In this document: positions 25,064 through 36,860 of the stretch, one piece after another
Layout of the letters: each line of letters starts with the position of its first letter
Numbering within the stretch: the first letter of the stretch is position 1
NCBI GenBank assembly: GCA_033032175.1
Contig: CM065323.1
Coordinates: 2,852,001 to 2,916,000, forward strand
From: Saturnia japonica
Lineage: Eukaryota > Arthropoda > Insecta > Lepidoptera > Saturniidae
Direction: 5' to 3'
Length of the DNA stretch: 64,000 nucleotides
Notes under the pieces: generated by a model
What the model was told of the DNA's origin: nothing
The model's database searches: none
What the model saw: the letters and a program-made list of their open reading frames with translations, nothing else
Position numbers and translations under genes: made by a program

Positions 25064-25579
25064 TTGTCACCTGAAGGTTTAGAACCAATATTGCAATTTT
25101 TACAAACTTTAAGAATATTCCCGGAAACTGTTACATGTAATAATTCAATATCAGCTTGTAAGAGGCCTCTTTCCAAGGGAAGGCACAGATTTAATTACCA
25201 TACTATCCCTCAGCGTTTAGGCGATTTCAGTTTCCGAGTAATCAATATTTCTCAGGCATTCAGGTTTCCTCATGAGGATCTCATTAACCGTCAGCCGCTA
25301 GTGTTATCAATTGCAATTTTCAAATGTATGCTCAAATTGAAAAATGTGTTGATACCTGAATTGATATTCCACCGATCTAAATCAATTAACCACCACGACA
25401 CGCATATACGGAACTCTAACCAAACTCTAATAGGACTGTATGCCTATCTGAGGTTGCAAGTCCTCAGAACGTTAACAGCTCATGTGCCAATCACATCCTT
25501 CAGACCGGAACAATGCAGTTTCAAGCGATGCTGCTTAGCGTCAGAAAAAAGTATCGCAACACATATGTCTCCCATTTAA
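25064..25579 (+). other. Unusually long open frame of unknown origin (171 codons)
   Basis: The frame is open for 516 bases and starts at a TTG rather than an ATG. The translation has no signal peptide, transmembrane segment or motif I recognise. On the opposite strand the phrase GAGGAAACCTGAATGCCTGA resembles a repeat motif common in Lepidoptera, from memory. I therefore suspect repeat-derived sequence rather than a host gene. Confidence 0.25.
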
Positions 25580-25639
25580 ACTTACACATATTTTTAAACT
25601 TTCTTAAAAGAAATTAGCGTAGTTTTAAAGGAATCTTAG

Positions 25640-25825
25640 TCTGTTATGTTATTATACCCTATATTATGTAATCATGGTGGCATTTTGGTAAATTACATCT
25701 TATCATCTTTATCAAACATAATAATATTATGCGCAAATAATATCAAGGCTCATGAATTGTGAAATGTCACAAAAAATTTCGGGAAAGTTCTAACAACGGG
25801 TCTACCATTTGATACATCACTAAAA
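25640..25825 (+). repeat. Repeat family RF-A, diverged copy
   Basis: CCCTATATTATGTAATCATG, GGTGGCATTTTGG and CACAAAAAATTTCGGGAAAG, TTCTAACAA, TACCAT follow the family order, with internal divergence. Confidence 0.55.
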
Positions 25826-26639
25826 TGGGTTGAAGATACGCAATGTTTACCCATTTGATAATGGAAGTAAATACCTTCAATACCGAGGACTCTTTGCCAA
25901 AGTATGATAAAGCAGATAAAGATGAATTTAATTTTCAAATGGAAATATAAGCACGCATAGAAACAGTATAAGATTGTCGAAATTAAGACCAGCGTTTGTA
26001 TGAGGGGAAAAAACTCCACTGGCGCCGAATAAAACTGGGTATAATTCAGACCACAACGCACGTAAACTCTGAAATATGTACACCCAATAGAGTTGCTTTT
26101 ATTAAACCATATCTACGTAAACATAAATTGCTGGTACATATTTGACAGTAGTGTAGGGACAGCTTTTTGTAAAGAATCAAAAATGATGATAAATTTTATA
26201 TAAAGTCGATTATAAAATTGTTATTTGTATTATTTCCCTTATTGACGCTGTAGGCAAATACTTTAAAATTAATGTATGTGTAAAAAAAAGTTGATAAGAT
26301 TTTTTCATTACTGAATGTAATTTGTTGATGATAATGAAAATATATTAAAGACGCAATATATAAACAATTTATATACATGTCAGAACAGCAGCTGTTAAAT
26401 TATTCACATTCTATAATCTACAAAACATTTGCACGGTTCAACTAGTGATAATTTAAAAAGCAATGTAAATATTTATTGTAGATTGCTGTAGAATCTTGGA
26501 TGGAACAGGGAAGTATGAATAAAGATTATAACTACACTGCATTAAATAATAAAGGTCAACACTGGAATCTAACCTGCTGTCTTATCTTTGGCAAAATCTC
26601 CCGGTCACTGTGTTCTAGACACCTGATATCTAGACAACG
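25826..26639. other. AT-rich stretch, nothing recognised
   Basis: A 103-codon minus-strand frame (25,750-26,061) overlaps the RF-A copy and is hydrophobic, but it has no family features. Confidence 0.45.
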
Positions 26640-26748
26640 ATATAATTATGCAGGCCGATATGACAGTGGCCAACCGTTAATGGGTTGTGGCCGACGCGAC
26701 GTCGCGCTTGGATTATACTGTGCTTACAATAAGAGACAGTGCCGTTAA
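26640..26748 (-). repeat. Repeat family RF-B, truncated copy
   Basis: On the minus strand it starts GGCACTGTCTCTTATTGTAA and keeps CACAGTATAATCC and the GGCCACTGTCATATCGGCCTGCA core region in the order seen at 6728-6840. Confidence 0.6.
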
Positions 26749-26754
26749 TTTAAA

Positions 26755-26945
26755 TTTAAATATGGGACACAATTACACACACGGCCATTTAATTCCAAAC
26801 TAAGCAAAGCTTGTTACATATATTGATATTTAAAACCCAGAAATACAAATAACAATTATGAGCAATGTCATTAATTTGCGGGGATCCAACCAAAGACCTC
26901 TCGATTCAATAGTAGGGTTACTACTGTGCTACGAGACTCTCCATT
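26755..26945 (-). mobile_element. tRNA-derived SINE
   Basis: On the minus strand it reads a tRNA-like head with box A-like TAGCACAGTAGTAA and box B GGTTGGATCCC (26,891-26,881), then CCCGCAAATT, CATAATTGTTATTTGTAT, TCTGGGTTTTA, and ACAAGCTTTGCTTAGTTTGG near the 3' end. This arrangement is the one I know from abundant lepidopteran SINEs. It abuts the RF-B fragment at 26,640-26,748. Confidence 0.75.
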
Positions 26946-27084
26946 TGACAACTTGCATTTACTACAAAAAAACTAGTTAGGTACAAAAATCATGTTAAAA
27001 ATTCACATAAACAATGGTATCGCTTTTATCTACAACCTCATAAGAATTTAAGTGACTATGAGACCTAAGATAGCAATGCGCTTA

Positions 27085-27180
27085 ACCTAGACTTACGCTG
27101 ATGTGTTGGAACACAAATATAGGTTCATGGCGACAAGTTTTTAACTTGAACGTAGTGGATAAGGTACAAGAGAGCATTCA
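27085..27180 (+). repeat. Repeat family RF-D, partial copy
   Basis: ATGGCGACAAGTTTTTAACT and TGAACGTAGTGG correspond to TTTGGCGACAGATTTTTAAC and TGAGGGTAGTAG at 3010-3046. Confidence 0.45.
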
Positions 27181-27887
27181 AAATGGTCCGAAAATTGAGA
27201 CGTGACCTCTTAAAAAATAAATAATTTCGACAAAAAAAATGGTCCCGTCCCATCCCTACGTGCTATTACAACCGAAGGGACGTAGGAAGGGGCGGCCATT
27301 AAAACGGCACATTTCGCTTTTTTATTGGAACATGATAAGGATGTACACGAGCTCGGAATGCATTCACACGCACCACGGCGGAAACTTACTGCGCTGTTTT
27401 TCGAGCAATAACGCCTTGAGAGGCTTTATCTTTTTTAACGTTACTCGAGTTCAAAAGTCACGTGATCCTTTCAATGAAATTGTTTGTTTGTTTTTTAGGT
27501 GTATTTTCAAAACATTTCGGTTTTTCTAGAATTAGCTTTTTAAGCAAAGCGAGTATAATTGTTAACTGTATTTAACTATTAACGAATACACACGGTCCTA
27601 AAGTCAGTCGTATTAATTTCCTGTTGCCATGTGCCAGTGCGCGATGCCCATTAGGTTTGATCGAAGTAAATTGTAAACCTGTTTTTTTTTTAAACGTAAA
27701 AATTCGCTTTTCTTGACGCGAGCTATTGTTGAAGAAAATGAAATGACGATATATTGTTACTTAGAAAATGTGATGTTGGTTATGACTGTCTAAATCTCTT
27801 TCTTCTTCTTTAATATTCATCTAAATACTTAAGAATTTTAGTAAAAAATATGAAGTCTATTTAATGTTAAAAGATCATTGAAGTCCT
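27181..27887. other. Unassigned stretch
   Basis: A 96-codon open frame at 27,239-27,529 shows no motif. Nothing else is supported. Confidence 0.4.
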
Positions 27888-28156
27888 ATGACCTTTATTT
27901 ATGCCATTCAGAAAACCAATGTAACCGACATAGCTCTAAAATTAAATAAGCTAAAGGCCGGTCACATTTGTAGAATAGTTCTTGGGTGGAGACACCGTCT
28001 TAGCAAAGGTAATATAAGACGTCCTCAACCTAGATGGGGCGACGACTTGCAGAAAGCTACTGGAAGTGGCTGGATGCGGAGATCGAATCCGATGGTGAAC
28101 CTTGAAAGAGGCTTATGATCCAGTAGACTGCTAAACCCTGATGATGATGATGATCA
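27888..28156 (+). pseudogene. RTE-type LINE ORF 3' end with TGA microsatellite tail
   Basis: The translation contains KAGHICRIVLGWRHR, RRPQPRWGDDLQKATGSGWM and R, the typical C-terminus of RTE-type non-LTR retrotransposon ORFs (GH-R, GRPxxRWxDD, W-M-R). It runs to a TGATGATGATGATGAT tail at about 28,139-28,154, the short microsatellite tail expected of this clade. The 5' part, including the RT domain, is absent, so this is a 5'-truncated insertion. Confidence 0.7.
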
Positions 28157-28289
28157 TATGCCAGTGCATATTGCCCACCACGCCTTCCACTTTGGAGCAA
28201 AGCAGCTAAACCTCAATTACTTTGCGTCAGCAAAAAATATGAGCGATGAAAGTAACCCCTGTAATTATGTTTTATATACTACTAATATG

Positions 28290-28450
28290 GCAAACAATCA
28301 TACAGCCCTCCTGTTGTTAAGCGGCTACCGGAGTCTATGTACACTTGTAATACCATAGGTATTACTTGTGCGTTACTATCCCAAGAAGCTCTGAAAACCC
28401 TACTCACTGCAGGAAAGTTATTTAGCCGCGATCTTGTGTTCTACGTCATT
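28290..28450 (+). repeat. Repeat family RF-F, copy 1
   Basis: AAGCGGCTACCGGAGTCTAT, GAAGCTCTGAAAACCCTACT, CACTGCAGGAA, GTTATTTAGCCGCGATCTT align with 55,735-55,880. The motif is familiar from many lepidopteran genomic repeats. Confidence 0.55.
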
Positions 28451-29981
28451 TCAAATCCTCTCTCTCTCTTTCTCTCTTTATGTATCTTTAAATAAAAAAT
28501 GCTACCTTTCTCAGGTACATAAAAACATATACAACGATATTTGAAGACGGCAGGAATCCATCGGTCGGGTCTCGTCCGCATAATGGCTGATATTATGGTA
28601 CTACGTGATCAATATATCAAAGAAACTATGCCGTTCCACCTCTGACAAATATAAGTACTTCCGTTTATTGATCCAATATAATATTAGGTGATGGTCACCA
28701 TACTATCAGTATGTTTCGGTATGTAATATTGATATATTGAATTTTAATTTGGAATTTTAAGAGAGATAAGGCATAGAGAAATGTCTTTAAAGATTTCATT
28801 CTACTTGGAGAAGTCCGAATACCCTTACAAAAGATCGCAGCTAAATGGCATAGTGTTTTGTTCGTGCGGTGAGTAGCTTTCTTTGGGTGAGGAATTCAAC
28901 GTGGACAACGCGCTAGGATACCTGGTATTATAAGCGTATGTAGCTTATTTGCCATCTTTGTTTTAAAAAAATTCAGCCGAAAATTATCGCTACCATTATC
29001 AAATGGTGAATTAATTTTAGTGTATCAGAAAATGGTAAAAGTTACACAAAATTTGATTGTTTTTTTTTTTATTGAACACCTAAAAATAAGGTTTCGACCT
29101 TTGTTACCTTTTACGAAACTTGTGCTTCTTGATCAGTTGTTTTTATTGCAGTACGATAAAGCGACGGTATTGTGGCTGGCCATTTTCACAGACTATTAGA
29201 TGTACAAGTACAGACGGGAAACTCGTCGGCGAGGGGTATAACGTTAGGAATGAGGTACGGGGGGCAGGACTGATACACTAGCCAACGCCATTTTTAAATG
29301 ATACCATTCGAAAATATACTTCCAACCTAAGTTTTATAAACTAGCAACATTATTAAACGGATGTAGAGATAGGGTAACTTATATAAATATTTATCGATAA
29401 AAGAAATGAATCTGACTATGATATCTCTGAGCAATAAAAATTAACATATTTACGAAACTTGCACATTAACAAATTTTATAATACAAAAAGATAATCTTTT
29501 CACTTAAAATTTTTTTTGTCCGTGTCCAAGTGTTTAATTGACCAGTTTTTTATTGCTGCAATGTTATAGCACGGCCAGACTCTGTTTAAAAGTTAAGTTA
29601 CACTAAAATATTTGAAATTTTTGTCAGGAAATATATACCGGCTATACGCGAAATAATAATCAGCTATTTTTATAGTAATATTTAATGTTATATAAACACA
29701 TGAATCACAACATAAAATTAACAAAAAACGTGACTTGAAAATAACACTAGCGACGATTGTATAGTACTTCACGATAACCATTAATCGACTATAATTAAGG
29801 AGTATTAAAAAAATATAAAGGAGTATTAAACGGCTCTTAATCACATAACTACATAACGATCTCCTGAAATACCCCTATAAAGTAAATAATATAGTGGTTG
29901 TCAGGTGCGATTTTCCGTTAAGTAGAAATTATTTTATTTACGTCATTTAATTTAAGTATAAAAATTAATTGTTTTTGATTA
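28451..29981. other. AT-rich stretch downstream of the P-like gene
   Basis: A CT-rich microsatellite lies at about 28,459-28,479. I searched this flank for one terminus of the P-like element and did not find a convincing inverted repeat. Confidence 0.4.
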
Positions 29982-30957
29982 TTATTTATCCTTACGTTTG
30001 TATCTTTTTTTGAATTTTTCTAACGCCATTTTTTGCATATAAGGCAAATTATTTGATAAGCGATGGATATCGATTCCTTTAAGTATTCTATTGATACCTG
30101 TGGTCCAATTATGTATTTGTATTTTTATTGCTAAAGCCATAAATTCATTTAAAACTTTGTCCTTATGCAATTCGCAGCGAAACCAGTTAAAACTATATTT
30201 TGATAAGTAAATTGATGTAATTTTTTTAGATAAATTCTTTTCATATGTTTTACATTTGACGTGTTTTTTTAATATCTTTCTTGTTACATATCCCGCAGTA
30301 AATGACTTAGCATTTGTTTTAATATTTTCTTTTATGGCGTTTGACTTTGTTATATTAGGGTTTGTATCTGGTAAGCTGTTTTGCCTTTTAGCATTGAAAA
30401 TTTCTTTGATATTGATATCGGAGTCTACAGTGGTATGTTTATTAAAAAGACAATTTAAATTTAAGGGAACTGTGTCATCTTCCTCGCAATTAAAATTTTG
30501 TGAATGATCACTGACAACATCGGATAAAAACAAAGATTTAAATGAATTTGTAAATGTATTACAGCTTGGATTTATATTTCTGTAATTATGTGCTCTTATT
30601 CTACCAAAAAAATTTTCAACAGGATCTTGATTAAAATTGCGAGCATAAAAACGATTAATGCCTTTAGTACTTAAAAAAGTCCAAATATTCTGGAAACTTC
30701 TTATCGTAGTTTTCCAATTTACGAGTGATGGCACTGAATAAGGAGTGCCATCTCTTAAAACTTTATTGTACATAAAGATTTCAATGCTTCTCTCCAAAAC
30801 TGATGATGAACGCTATCCATTTTAACAGCACATCGCAGTGGTTTTCCTCTATTATATGATCCACCATTACAACTGTCGAAAAGTTGATCAAAAAAGTAAA
30901 CTACTTCTGCAGTCGTTCCCATTGTATTGCTAACAGGTTTAGTTGAAATATGTTGAG
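29982..30957 (-). CDS. P-like transposase exon 6: C-terminal part, frameshifted
   Basis: The acceptor is ATGCAG|CTCAACAT. It reads AQHISTKPVSNTMGTTAEVV, DQLFDSCNG, KPLRCAVKMDS, HHQFWREALKSL, then homology jumps by one frame to IEIFMYNKVLRDGTPYS and NQDPVENFFGRIRAHN, which carries the third acidic residue. Total length is one base short of frame, fitting a single-base loss near 30,790. The C-terminus ends KKRYKRKDK. Confidence 0.8.
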
Positions 30958-31045
30958 CTGCATATAAATAAAGATAATGTATATTATAAACATTCACGAT
31001 CTCTGATAATTAACCTAATATATTATTTACAAAGCAAATACTCAC

Positions 31046-31345
31046 CAAATTGTGCAGTATATTTTAGCATTGCAGCCATTCTCTCACTCAATACTTTTGT
31101 ACAGTTGCTGACTTTCATTTTTTTAATTTTCTCCGGTAGAATATGCTCATCTGTTAATTGTGGCAGAAGACGTATTTCACCAAGCTCACAATCCATTTTA
31201 TAAACATCGATGATGTCATCCCATTTTGCAAGTTTCCCATTGAATACCAGGTTCTTATTTATAAAATTATTTCTAATACATTTTATTAGATGCGGAGGGT
31301 CAAATATTACATAGAGCTTCGAGTTAGAAATTTCAATAGAATGAT
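31046..31345 (-). CDS. P-like transposase exon 5: second catalytic acid
   Basis: The acceptor is TTTCAG|ATCATTC and the donor TTTG|GTGAGT, exactly 300 bases, phase 1. KLYVIFDPPHLIKCIRNNF is the conserved FDPPHLxKxxRNN block of P-type transposases. The exon ends SERMAAMLKYTAQF. Confidence 0.85.
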
Positions 31346-31742
31346 CTGAAAAATTTAATAAAAAAAATAACGTAAGTATTAATATAGGTTATGAGGCGTT
31401 CTTAGAAAGATAATTTACAAGTGCAAATGGGCTTATTTTTATACATTGGAAATTACTTCATCCGACGAAGAAGTATAAAAATTTTTGATGGATATTCTTA
31501 TTTTTACTATTTCGAAAAGTAATATTGTAAATTCTTATACCCGATCAATTAACCAATGACGAAAGCATGAAATGCCAAGAAAAAAAGTAAAATTTCATAA
31601 GAATCGGTCAAGTCGTTTTTAGTTGACATACAAACAGACAGACAACAAAAAAAGATAATAGCATATTCGTGAACAGTATCGTTAATATCGGAAAGTTTAA
31701 AATAAAAGTGTACAGAAAGAAATATAGATATTAAAAACTTAC

Positions 31743-32579
31743 CATAATCAATTCCTTTCAATATATATAACCTTTTAGTGGCATCCTGCAATCCATGTAT
31801 TGCTGACCTATTTGTAGGCCCTTGATCACAAATCAAAGCTATGGGTATTAAACCAGTTTCTTCAATGGCAGTAACAATTTTTTTAATTATAGCTTTTAGG
31901 ATTACTGCAGGTGTTGTTCCTTTACAAAAATAAAAAGTAATTGGTTGTCTCCATTTTTCACATGCACCTCTAAGCATAAAAAGTAATGCATGGTCAGCTA
32001 GTTTAGGTGCTGCATCTTCTTCAAGCTGCGTAAATCCTGCTATTTCATCTTTGTAGTTCGAATAATGTAGGTACGGTTCTAAAGAAACCTCATCGAATAG
32101 AATAGAACAATATCTTTTTTTTTCAGGCCAATCTTTCACCAGGTCTTTTAAAACATTGAAAATAGTGTTATTTATTCCTGCTTCTATATCCATATTGATC
32201 ACTAGTTTATCTAAGCTTCGTCTGCTTGGTAATATAAACATTTTTTGTAATAGTTTATAGCCCTTTGGACTTTTTTTTAATAGTGATAATGCCATTACTT
32301 TTTCTTGCCTCGAAAACCTGCAACCTTTTGCTTTTTTGGAGCACAATTTTATTTGCATCCAAAAAAATGATTTACACGTTTGACTTAAGTTAACAGTCAA
32401 TTTTTCGAAGCTTTCAGATTTTTGACATTGTTGTGCTAAGTGCAGCCTTCTTTGAAAATTAAGCTGTCTCCTGGAGTTCATCAATTTTAAACATTTAGTA
32501 TATATTTTTTTACATTTTGGTGTCAAAGTCGTAATATTTTCTGTAACTCTTGCGAATTTCTCTATTTTCGTTGGAATTT
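31743..32579 (-). CDS. P-like transposase exon 4: helical region and first catalytic acid
   Basis: The acceptor is TTTTTTAG|AAATTCC and the donor TATG|GTAAGT, 837 bases, phase 1. A lysine-rich helical stretch (residues about 208-280) is followed by the P/THAP9 signature: SPKGYKLLQKMFILPS, ILFDEVSLEPYLHY with the first acidic residue, and LICDQGPTNRSAI. No stop codon interrupts it. Confidence 0.85.
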
Positions 32580-32688
32580 CTAAAAAAGTAAATATGTAAA
32601 AAATCTATAAGAAGAGAACAGTGGCATACAATTTTTAATACATTTGTATAAATACTAGTATCAGTTGTAAATATTTTAAATTATTCAC

Positions 32689-32817
32689 CTCGCATTGTAG
32701 CTATGGCAACCTGAGGCTGTGTATCATCCTGGTGAGAAGTCGATGGACCTATTACCAAATTTGTCAAGTTAGTATAGATATTGCTCTGTTCTTTGTCTTT
32801 ACCAAGTTCTGGTATTT
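32689..32817 (-). CDS. P-like transposase exon 3
   Basis: The acceptor is TTTCAG|AAATACC and the donor CGAG|GTGAAT, 129 bases, phase 1 at both ends. It encodes a polar linker (EIPELGKDKEQSNIY, STSHQDDTQPQ) between the THAP finger and the catalytic part. Confidence 0.65.
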
Positions 32818-33082
32818 CTGAAATATACAATGTACGTTAATCAGTGTCCCCTAATATTTTCGTTTTTATTTATTAACAATCTTAATATAAATTTGTATTA
32901 TATGCAATGTCCTGTAAGCTTTAAATTTTTATTTCTAATTTATTACGTGGGGAAAAGCTATATATAATGTATAATTAATAAGATTTCAAAATGAGATGAA
33001 ACGAAACTGTTTATTCAAAGTTCATATTATTTAGTAATGCATAACATATGCGATAGAATTAAATGTATGATTTGATATTTAC

Positions 33083-33217
33083 CTGAGGCAGAATTATTAA
33101 GTTCTTCAGACTGCGCTCCTATAGGTTTTGATATTTCCAAACTCGAATCCTAGTTATATGTATGATCATAGAGATGAACGGGCACACATGAATCATAACT
33201 ATAATTAATATTACTTC
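33083..33217 (-). CDS. P-like transposase exon 2, with in-frame TAG
   Basis: The acceptor is TTTCAG|GAAGT and the donor TCAG|GTAAAT, 135 bases, phase 1 at both ends. The linker reads SNINYSYDSCVPVHLYDHTY, N, stop, then DSSLEISKPIGAQSEELNN. The TAG at 33,152-33,150 lies in frame. A shorter exon starting after CTAG at 33,150 would avoid it but break phase with exon 1. Confidence 0.6.
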
Positions 33218-33809
33218 CTGAAATGAGATGCACTGTTTTATTTATTTAAGGCGTGGATGTATAGTAAATATGTTATCAATGAACTGTCAACGTGATTGAG
33301 TTCCTTATTTTCAGCCTAAAATCGTGTTACTTTTAATAAGAACTTACTGAGAATACTATACAAAACAAAACCTTTTTAAAACAATCATAATTTTTACTAC
33401 GCAGCCATACAGCCGTATGATTTTTATAAATAAAATAAAAAGGGAGTGTTTGTAATTGAGCACAAATTAAAATTAACTTTTTTTATAACTATTAAAACTA
33501 GAATATTAAGACATTCATAAAAAAATCCTTTCAATAACATCGTGAGACCAACAAAAAACAACATAAATTTACACAATATATACCACATGTCCCTCGTAAA
33601 AAAACTATCATGTACAGAAGATACTTTATTAGCAATAATTCTGCTTCTGTTATACTTTTAAACATGGTCCATTTCCATTTATGAAAATAGCAAACAAATT
33701 AATAAATTTTGATTATCGATAGTCACATTAATTCTCTAATATGTCCCAGCACTATTACAATATAAATATCAACATAACCTAACTTTAAACAATTACATTA
33801 TGAACATAC

Positions 33810-34113
33810 CGATTTCGTTTCTATTCGGTATGTCACTTTCGATTTCCTGTTCAGAAAATAAAGAAGGATAGGCATCAGGAGTCAGAACAAACCGAATTCC
33901 TTTAGCCAGTTTTTGTCGAATAAACTTGGCTTCAAAATGTTTTCGGCAAACTCTTCGTCGTGATATGATCTCGCTCTTATTAAGTTTCACTAAAGCAGGA
34001 TCATTTATAGATTTTAACCATGTTTGAAATCTTTTCTCACTTCTTGGAAAAGCGTGAAGATAAACTTCAGGCTTAGAGCTGATGCAGTTGTAAACGCAGC
34101 ACTTATCCGACAT
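33810..34113 (-). CDS. P-like transposase exon 1: THAP domain
   Basis: Translation starts MSDKCCVYNC. An upstream in-frame ATG at 34,125 would add MFVN, but the shorter start puts the first cysteines near the N-terminus, as in THAP proteins. Seen features are the C-x(3-4)-C pair, HAFPRSEKRFQTWLKSI, CRKHF supplying the last C and H, and AYPSLF matching the AVPTIF box. The donor is G|GTATGT. Confidence 0.85.
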
Positions 34114-34125
34114 GTTTACAAACAA

Positions 34126-35084
34126 TAAGTTTTATGTTAAAAATAAACACAATTCACTCTATTTTCACTACAAAGTAAACCCTGTAAACTTTTAATTAAC
34201 TAAATTATACTTGTACAAAAGTTTGAAATGAACGTATGTACTCTGTTACGATTTCAGACAATTCAATTTTCAACGACAAGGATAGATGACAAAGAGATAG
34301 AGACGACGAATTCTAGTGTGTCAATTGACATTACGTAGCGTTATTACTTTTTGTATGAAGATTACTTGGCATGGCCATTTTGCATAATGACGCAAAAAGA
34401 AAACCTTAAAAAATATTAATGTTATAATAATTACTTAAAAAGCTTTTCAACTAGTTTTTAAATAATATACAAACATGATAAAAATAAATTTTAATTATGT
34501 TGAAAATTATTTTATAACGTTTAGAGATAGAGAGAGAGCGATGACTTCTTTTCATTGAAAACAAAGCCTCAGGTAGTGTTGTTTAATTTAAAAAAGCCTA
34601 TAACGCTAAGCCCACTCAGTGGTACCGACGGGGACGCAGGACGGTGCAATTAATAAAAGTTAATTTGCATTTCAGGTCAAGGGAGAAACATTTTAATTAA
34701 ATAATTCAGGTTTGTACAGGTTGCTGTCTATGAAAACTGTGTATACGCTTAATCTATTTTATTCAAATACTATACTCATATTTCTTTATTTAATTTGTGT
34801 CGATATACTAGAACTTTTGTCTCTAAACCCAGATACGGTCTTTAGTCGATAACATATTTAGTATATTTATAGAATTGTAAAGGAAAACATACTTCCTGCC
34901 TAGTAAAGTATCAGAGACGTCTAATTCAACAAAACTTGTTCATTTTTTACACGATAATCGAAAATGAACAACCACTTTATCTTAATGAGAATACAATTCA
35001 AGAACAACCTTTTCAAATTATTTGATGTAACAGAATATTAGCTCTAACCATCGACTTATATTTCTGTATAAGTACTTTTTTTTA
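34126..35084. other. AT-rich upstream flank of the P-like gene
   Basis: It presumably holds the promoter and the 5' terminus of the element if one exists. I saw GATAGAGAGAGAGAGCG near 34,524 but no inverted match on the far side of the gene. No coding signal. Confidence 0.4.
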
Positions 35085-35315
35085 ACAGCTCGGTACATTG
35101 ACAGTACTGTTCCTGATGAAGCACAGCACAATACAAACACAACGGCGACTGCCGAGAGGTCTTAAACCACCGGCGGTCGCCGCTGTCATGCTGGCCGGAA
35201 TAAATATCTCTTCACGTTAACCTTAAAGGATCCGATGTCGTAAGAAGGAGGGAACACACTGGCCGGGAGAAGATTCTACAGTTTCACGTTACGACAAATG
35301 TACTTTTATACAGGG
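35085..35315 (+). repeat. Repeat family RF-B, copy 6, best-preserved hairpin core
   Basis: ACGGCGACTGCCG (about 35,140) and CGGCGGTCGCCGCTGT (about 35,170) are inverted complements, able to form a stem of about 14 bp. The 3' half, GTAAGAAGGAGGGAACACAC and TTCTACAGTTTCACGTTACG, matches copies 2, 5 and 9 rather than copies 1 and 3. At least two 3' subtypes therefore share one head. Confidence 0.7.
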
Positions 35316-36734
35316 TCTTGATCGATCTATTTTATTATATTCACCTATATAAATACCATTCATCACCGCTCTTGTATAAAATAATTGTTTTCATTTTAGT
35401 ACAACAGAAATATTAAAAAAGCTTGTTTTTTAGAAAAAAAATTAATTTGTGGAGTAGATGCGTGAACATATCAGCAGCGGCGTGGCGTGCGTCCTGGAAC
35501 AACTATGGGTGGTGTTGTCTTCAGAGTGGTTTTGCGATTGGCGGTAGTCTTTGACTGACGGCATAGATAATATACTATACCTTTTCCAATTCTTTATTTT
35601 CTCGATGACAGCTCCTGTGAAAACTTGAACAAGCGTCTTTTTACATTATGTATGCATTATTTTATAAAAATATGACGTTTACACACGTACAAGGTTATAC
35701 CAGAGTCTGAGAAACTGATAGGGATGGAGCTATATCGATAAACGTAACACGATAACAGACCTGATATGTTTTTACAAAATGTAAGAGACTAAACTACTGC
35801 CGGATACTTTTGTACAAATTTATTAACTAATATTATATTTCATTACAAGATGTTACACGTATTAATTCTTGATTGATAATGCCAACTTCTTCAAAATTTT
35901 CGAAGCTGTTGTAAAATAAGTAGGTATAGGTAGGTACTCGACAATGAAATGAAATAATTATAAGGACAGGTAATCTTTATTTATTTATTTTAATCAAAAT
36001 CTGATGAATTTTCACTACTTATTTCATATCGATATTCATTCAGATCGATATCATTACTTATTTGGTCACAACACTACAACTATCAAATTAGAACTGTCAT
36101 CGAGAAAATAAAGAAATGGAAATAGTATAATAAGGGAAACTGACGGCGTGATCGAGCGATAGTGATTAATAAACAGCCTGCGCTGCTGACGCGATAAGAT
36201 TTGCGGGCGGCGAGGCATACGGTGCGTGCGCTCGATGATAATGCACTCCATCGTGCGCTCAATTACGCGTAGAGTGCATCCTTTGTGTTCTCTTAGACAA
36301 TGCCACAAATTGATAAATTTTTACCTTAAAAAATATTGGTCACATAGTAGGTTTCATTTTAAGTCAAAAAAATTGTAGACACAACCCTCATTTTAGATAG
36401 ATGGTTGTTATGAAGTGCTACAACTCACCCAGAGACGTGACTCGTCAGAATGTAGAACCTAATGTCCAAAGACGGCTAAGTTTATATTATAAGCTAAATA
36501 TCCTTAAAAGTGTCTCTTATTACATTCATATTATATGTAGGTAACTATATTATAAAAATTTAACATTTTCGTTTTATACTCATCTTTAGTGTAAAAATGT
36601 ACTTTCTAGAGGTATTTATTTAAACCATCAAAAAAAATTGTTAATAAAAATATGTACATGCATTTATTTATTACGTAGTAATTTGTATCTTTAAAAAGTA
36701 TATTTTTAAACTCTTATAATATAATTTTATCTTA
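35316..36734. other. Unassigned stretch
   Basis: Short GC-richer patches occur at 35,470-35,560 and 36,160-36,290. A minus-strand frame of 80 codons (36,066-36,308) shows no motif. No gene is supported. Confidence 0.4.
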
Positions 36735-36860
36735 TAATATACTAGCTGTGCCCCACGGTTTCTTCGTATTAATTTTATCCAACAAACACCGCGCCGCCAA
36801 CGATCCCATGTAGTCTATCATAATTGTTCTTCTCGCAAGAATAAATTATTTTGATTTTTC
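36735..36860 (+). repeat. Repeat family RF-G, copy 3 (head)
   Basis: ACTAGCTGTGCCCCACGGTT is nearly identical to the heads at 4147 and 20,045; the part that follows is diverged. Confidence 0.55.

Larger units (their letters stand above)
29982..34113 (-). pseudogene. P-element / THAP9-like transposase gene, six exons, two lesions
   Basis: Six exons joined by GT-AG introns encode about 893 residues, close to the roughly 900 of THAP9-type proteins. The product would be a cut-and-paste DNA transposase acting in the nucleus: an N-terminal THAP zinc finger (residues 1-85) for DNA binding, then an RNase H-like catalytic core. The likely acidic residues are D352 (LFDEVS), D484 (IFDPPHLIK) and E of NQDPVENFF near residue 682. 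Every intron interrupts the frame in phase 1, which strongly supports the model. Lesions are an in-frame TAG at 33,152-33,150 in exon 2 and a one-base frame loss near 30,790 in exon 6. I infer a recently inactivated or polymorphic copy. No terminal inverted repeats were found, so an immobile, host-derived gene remains possible. Confidence 0.85.

Noticed and set aside
29170..34375. TGGCCATTTT at 29,177 and at 34,371 as terminal repeats of the P-like element
   Set aside because: The two are in direct, not inverted, orientation, and the match does not extend; it is not a terminal inverted repeat pair.
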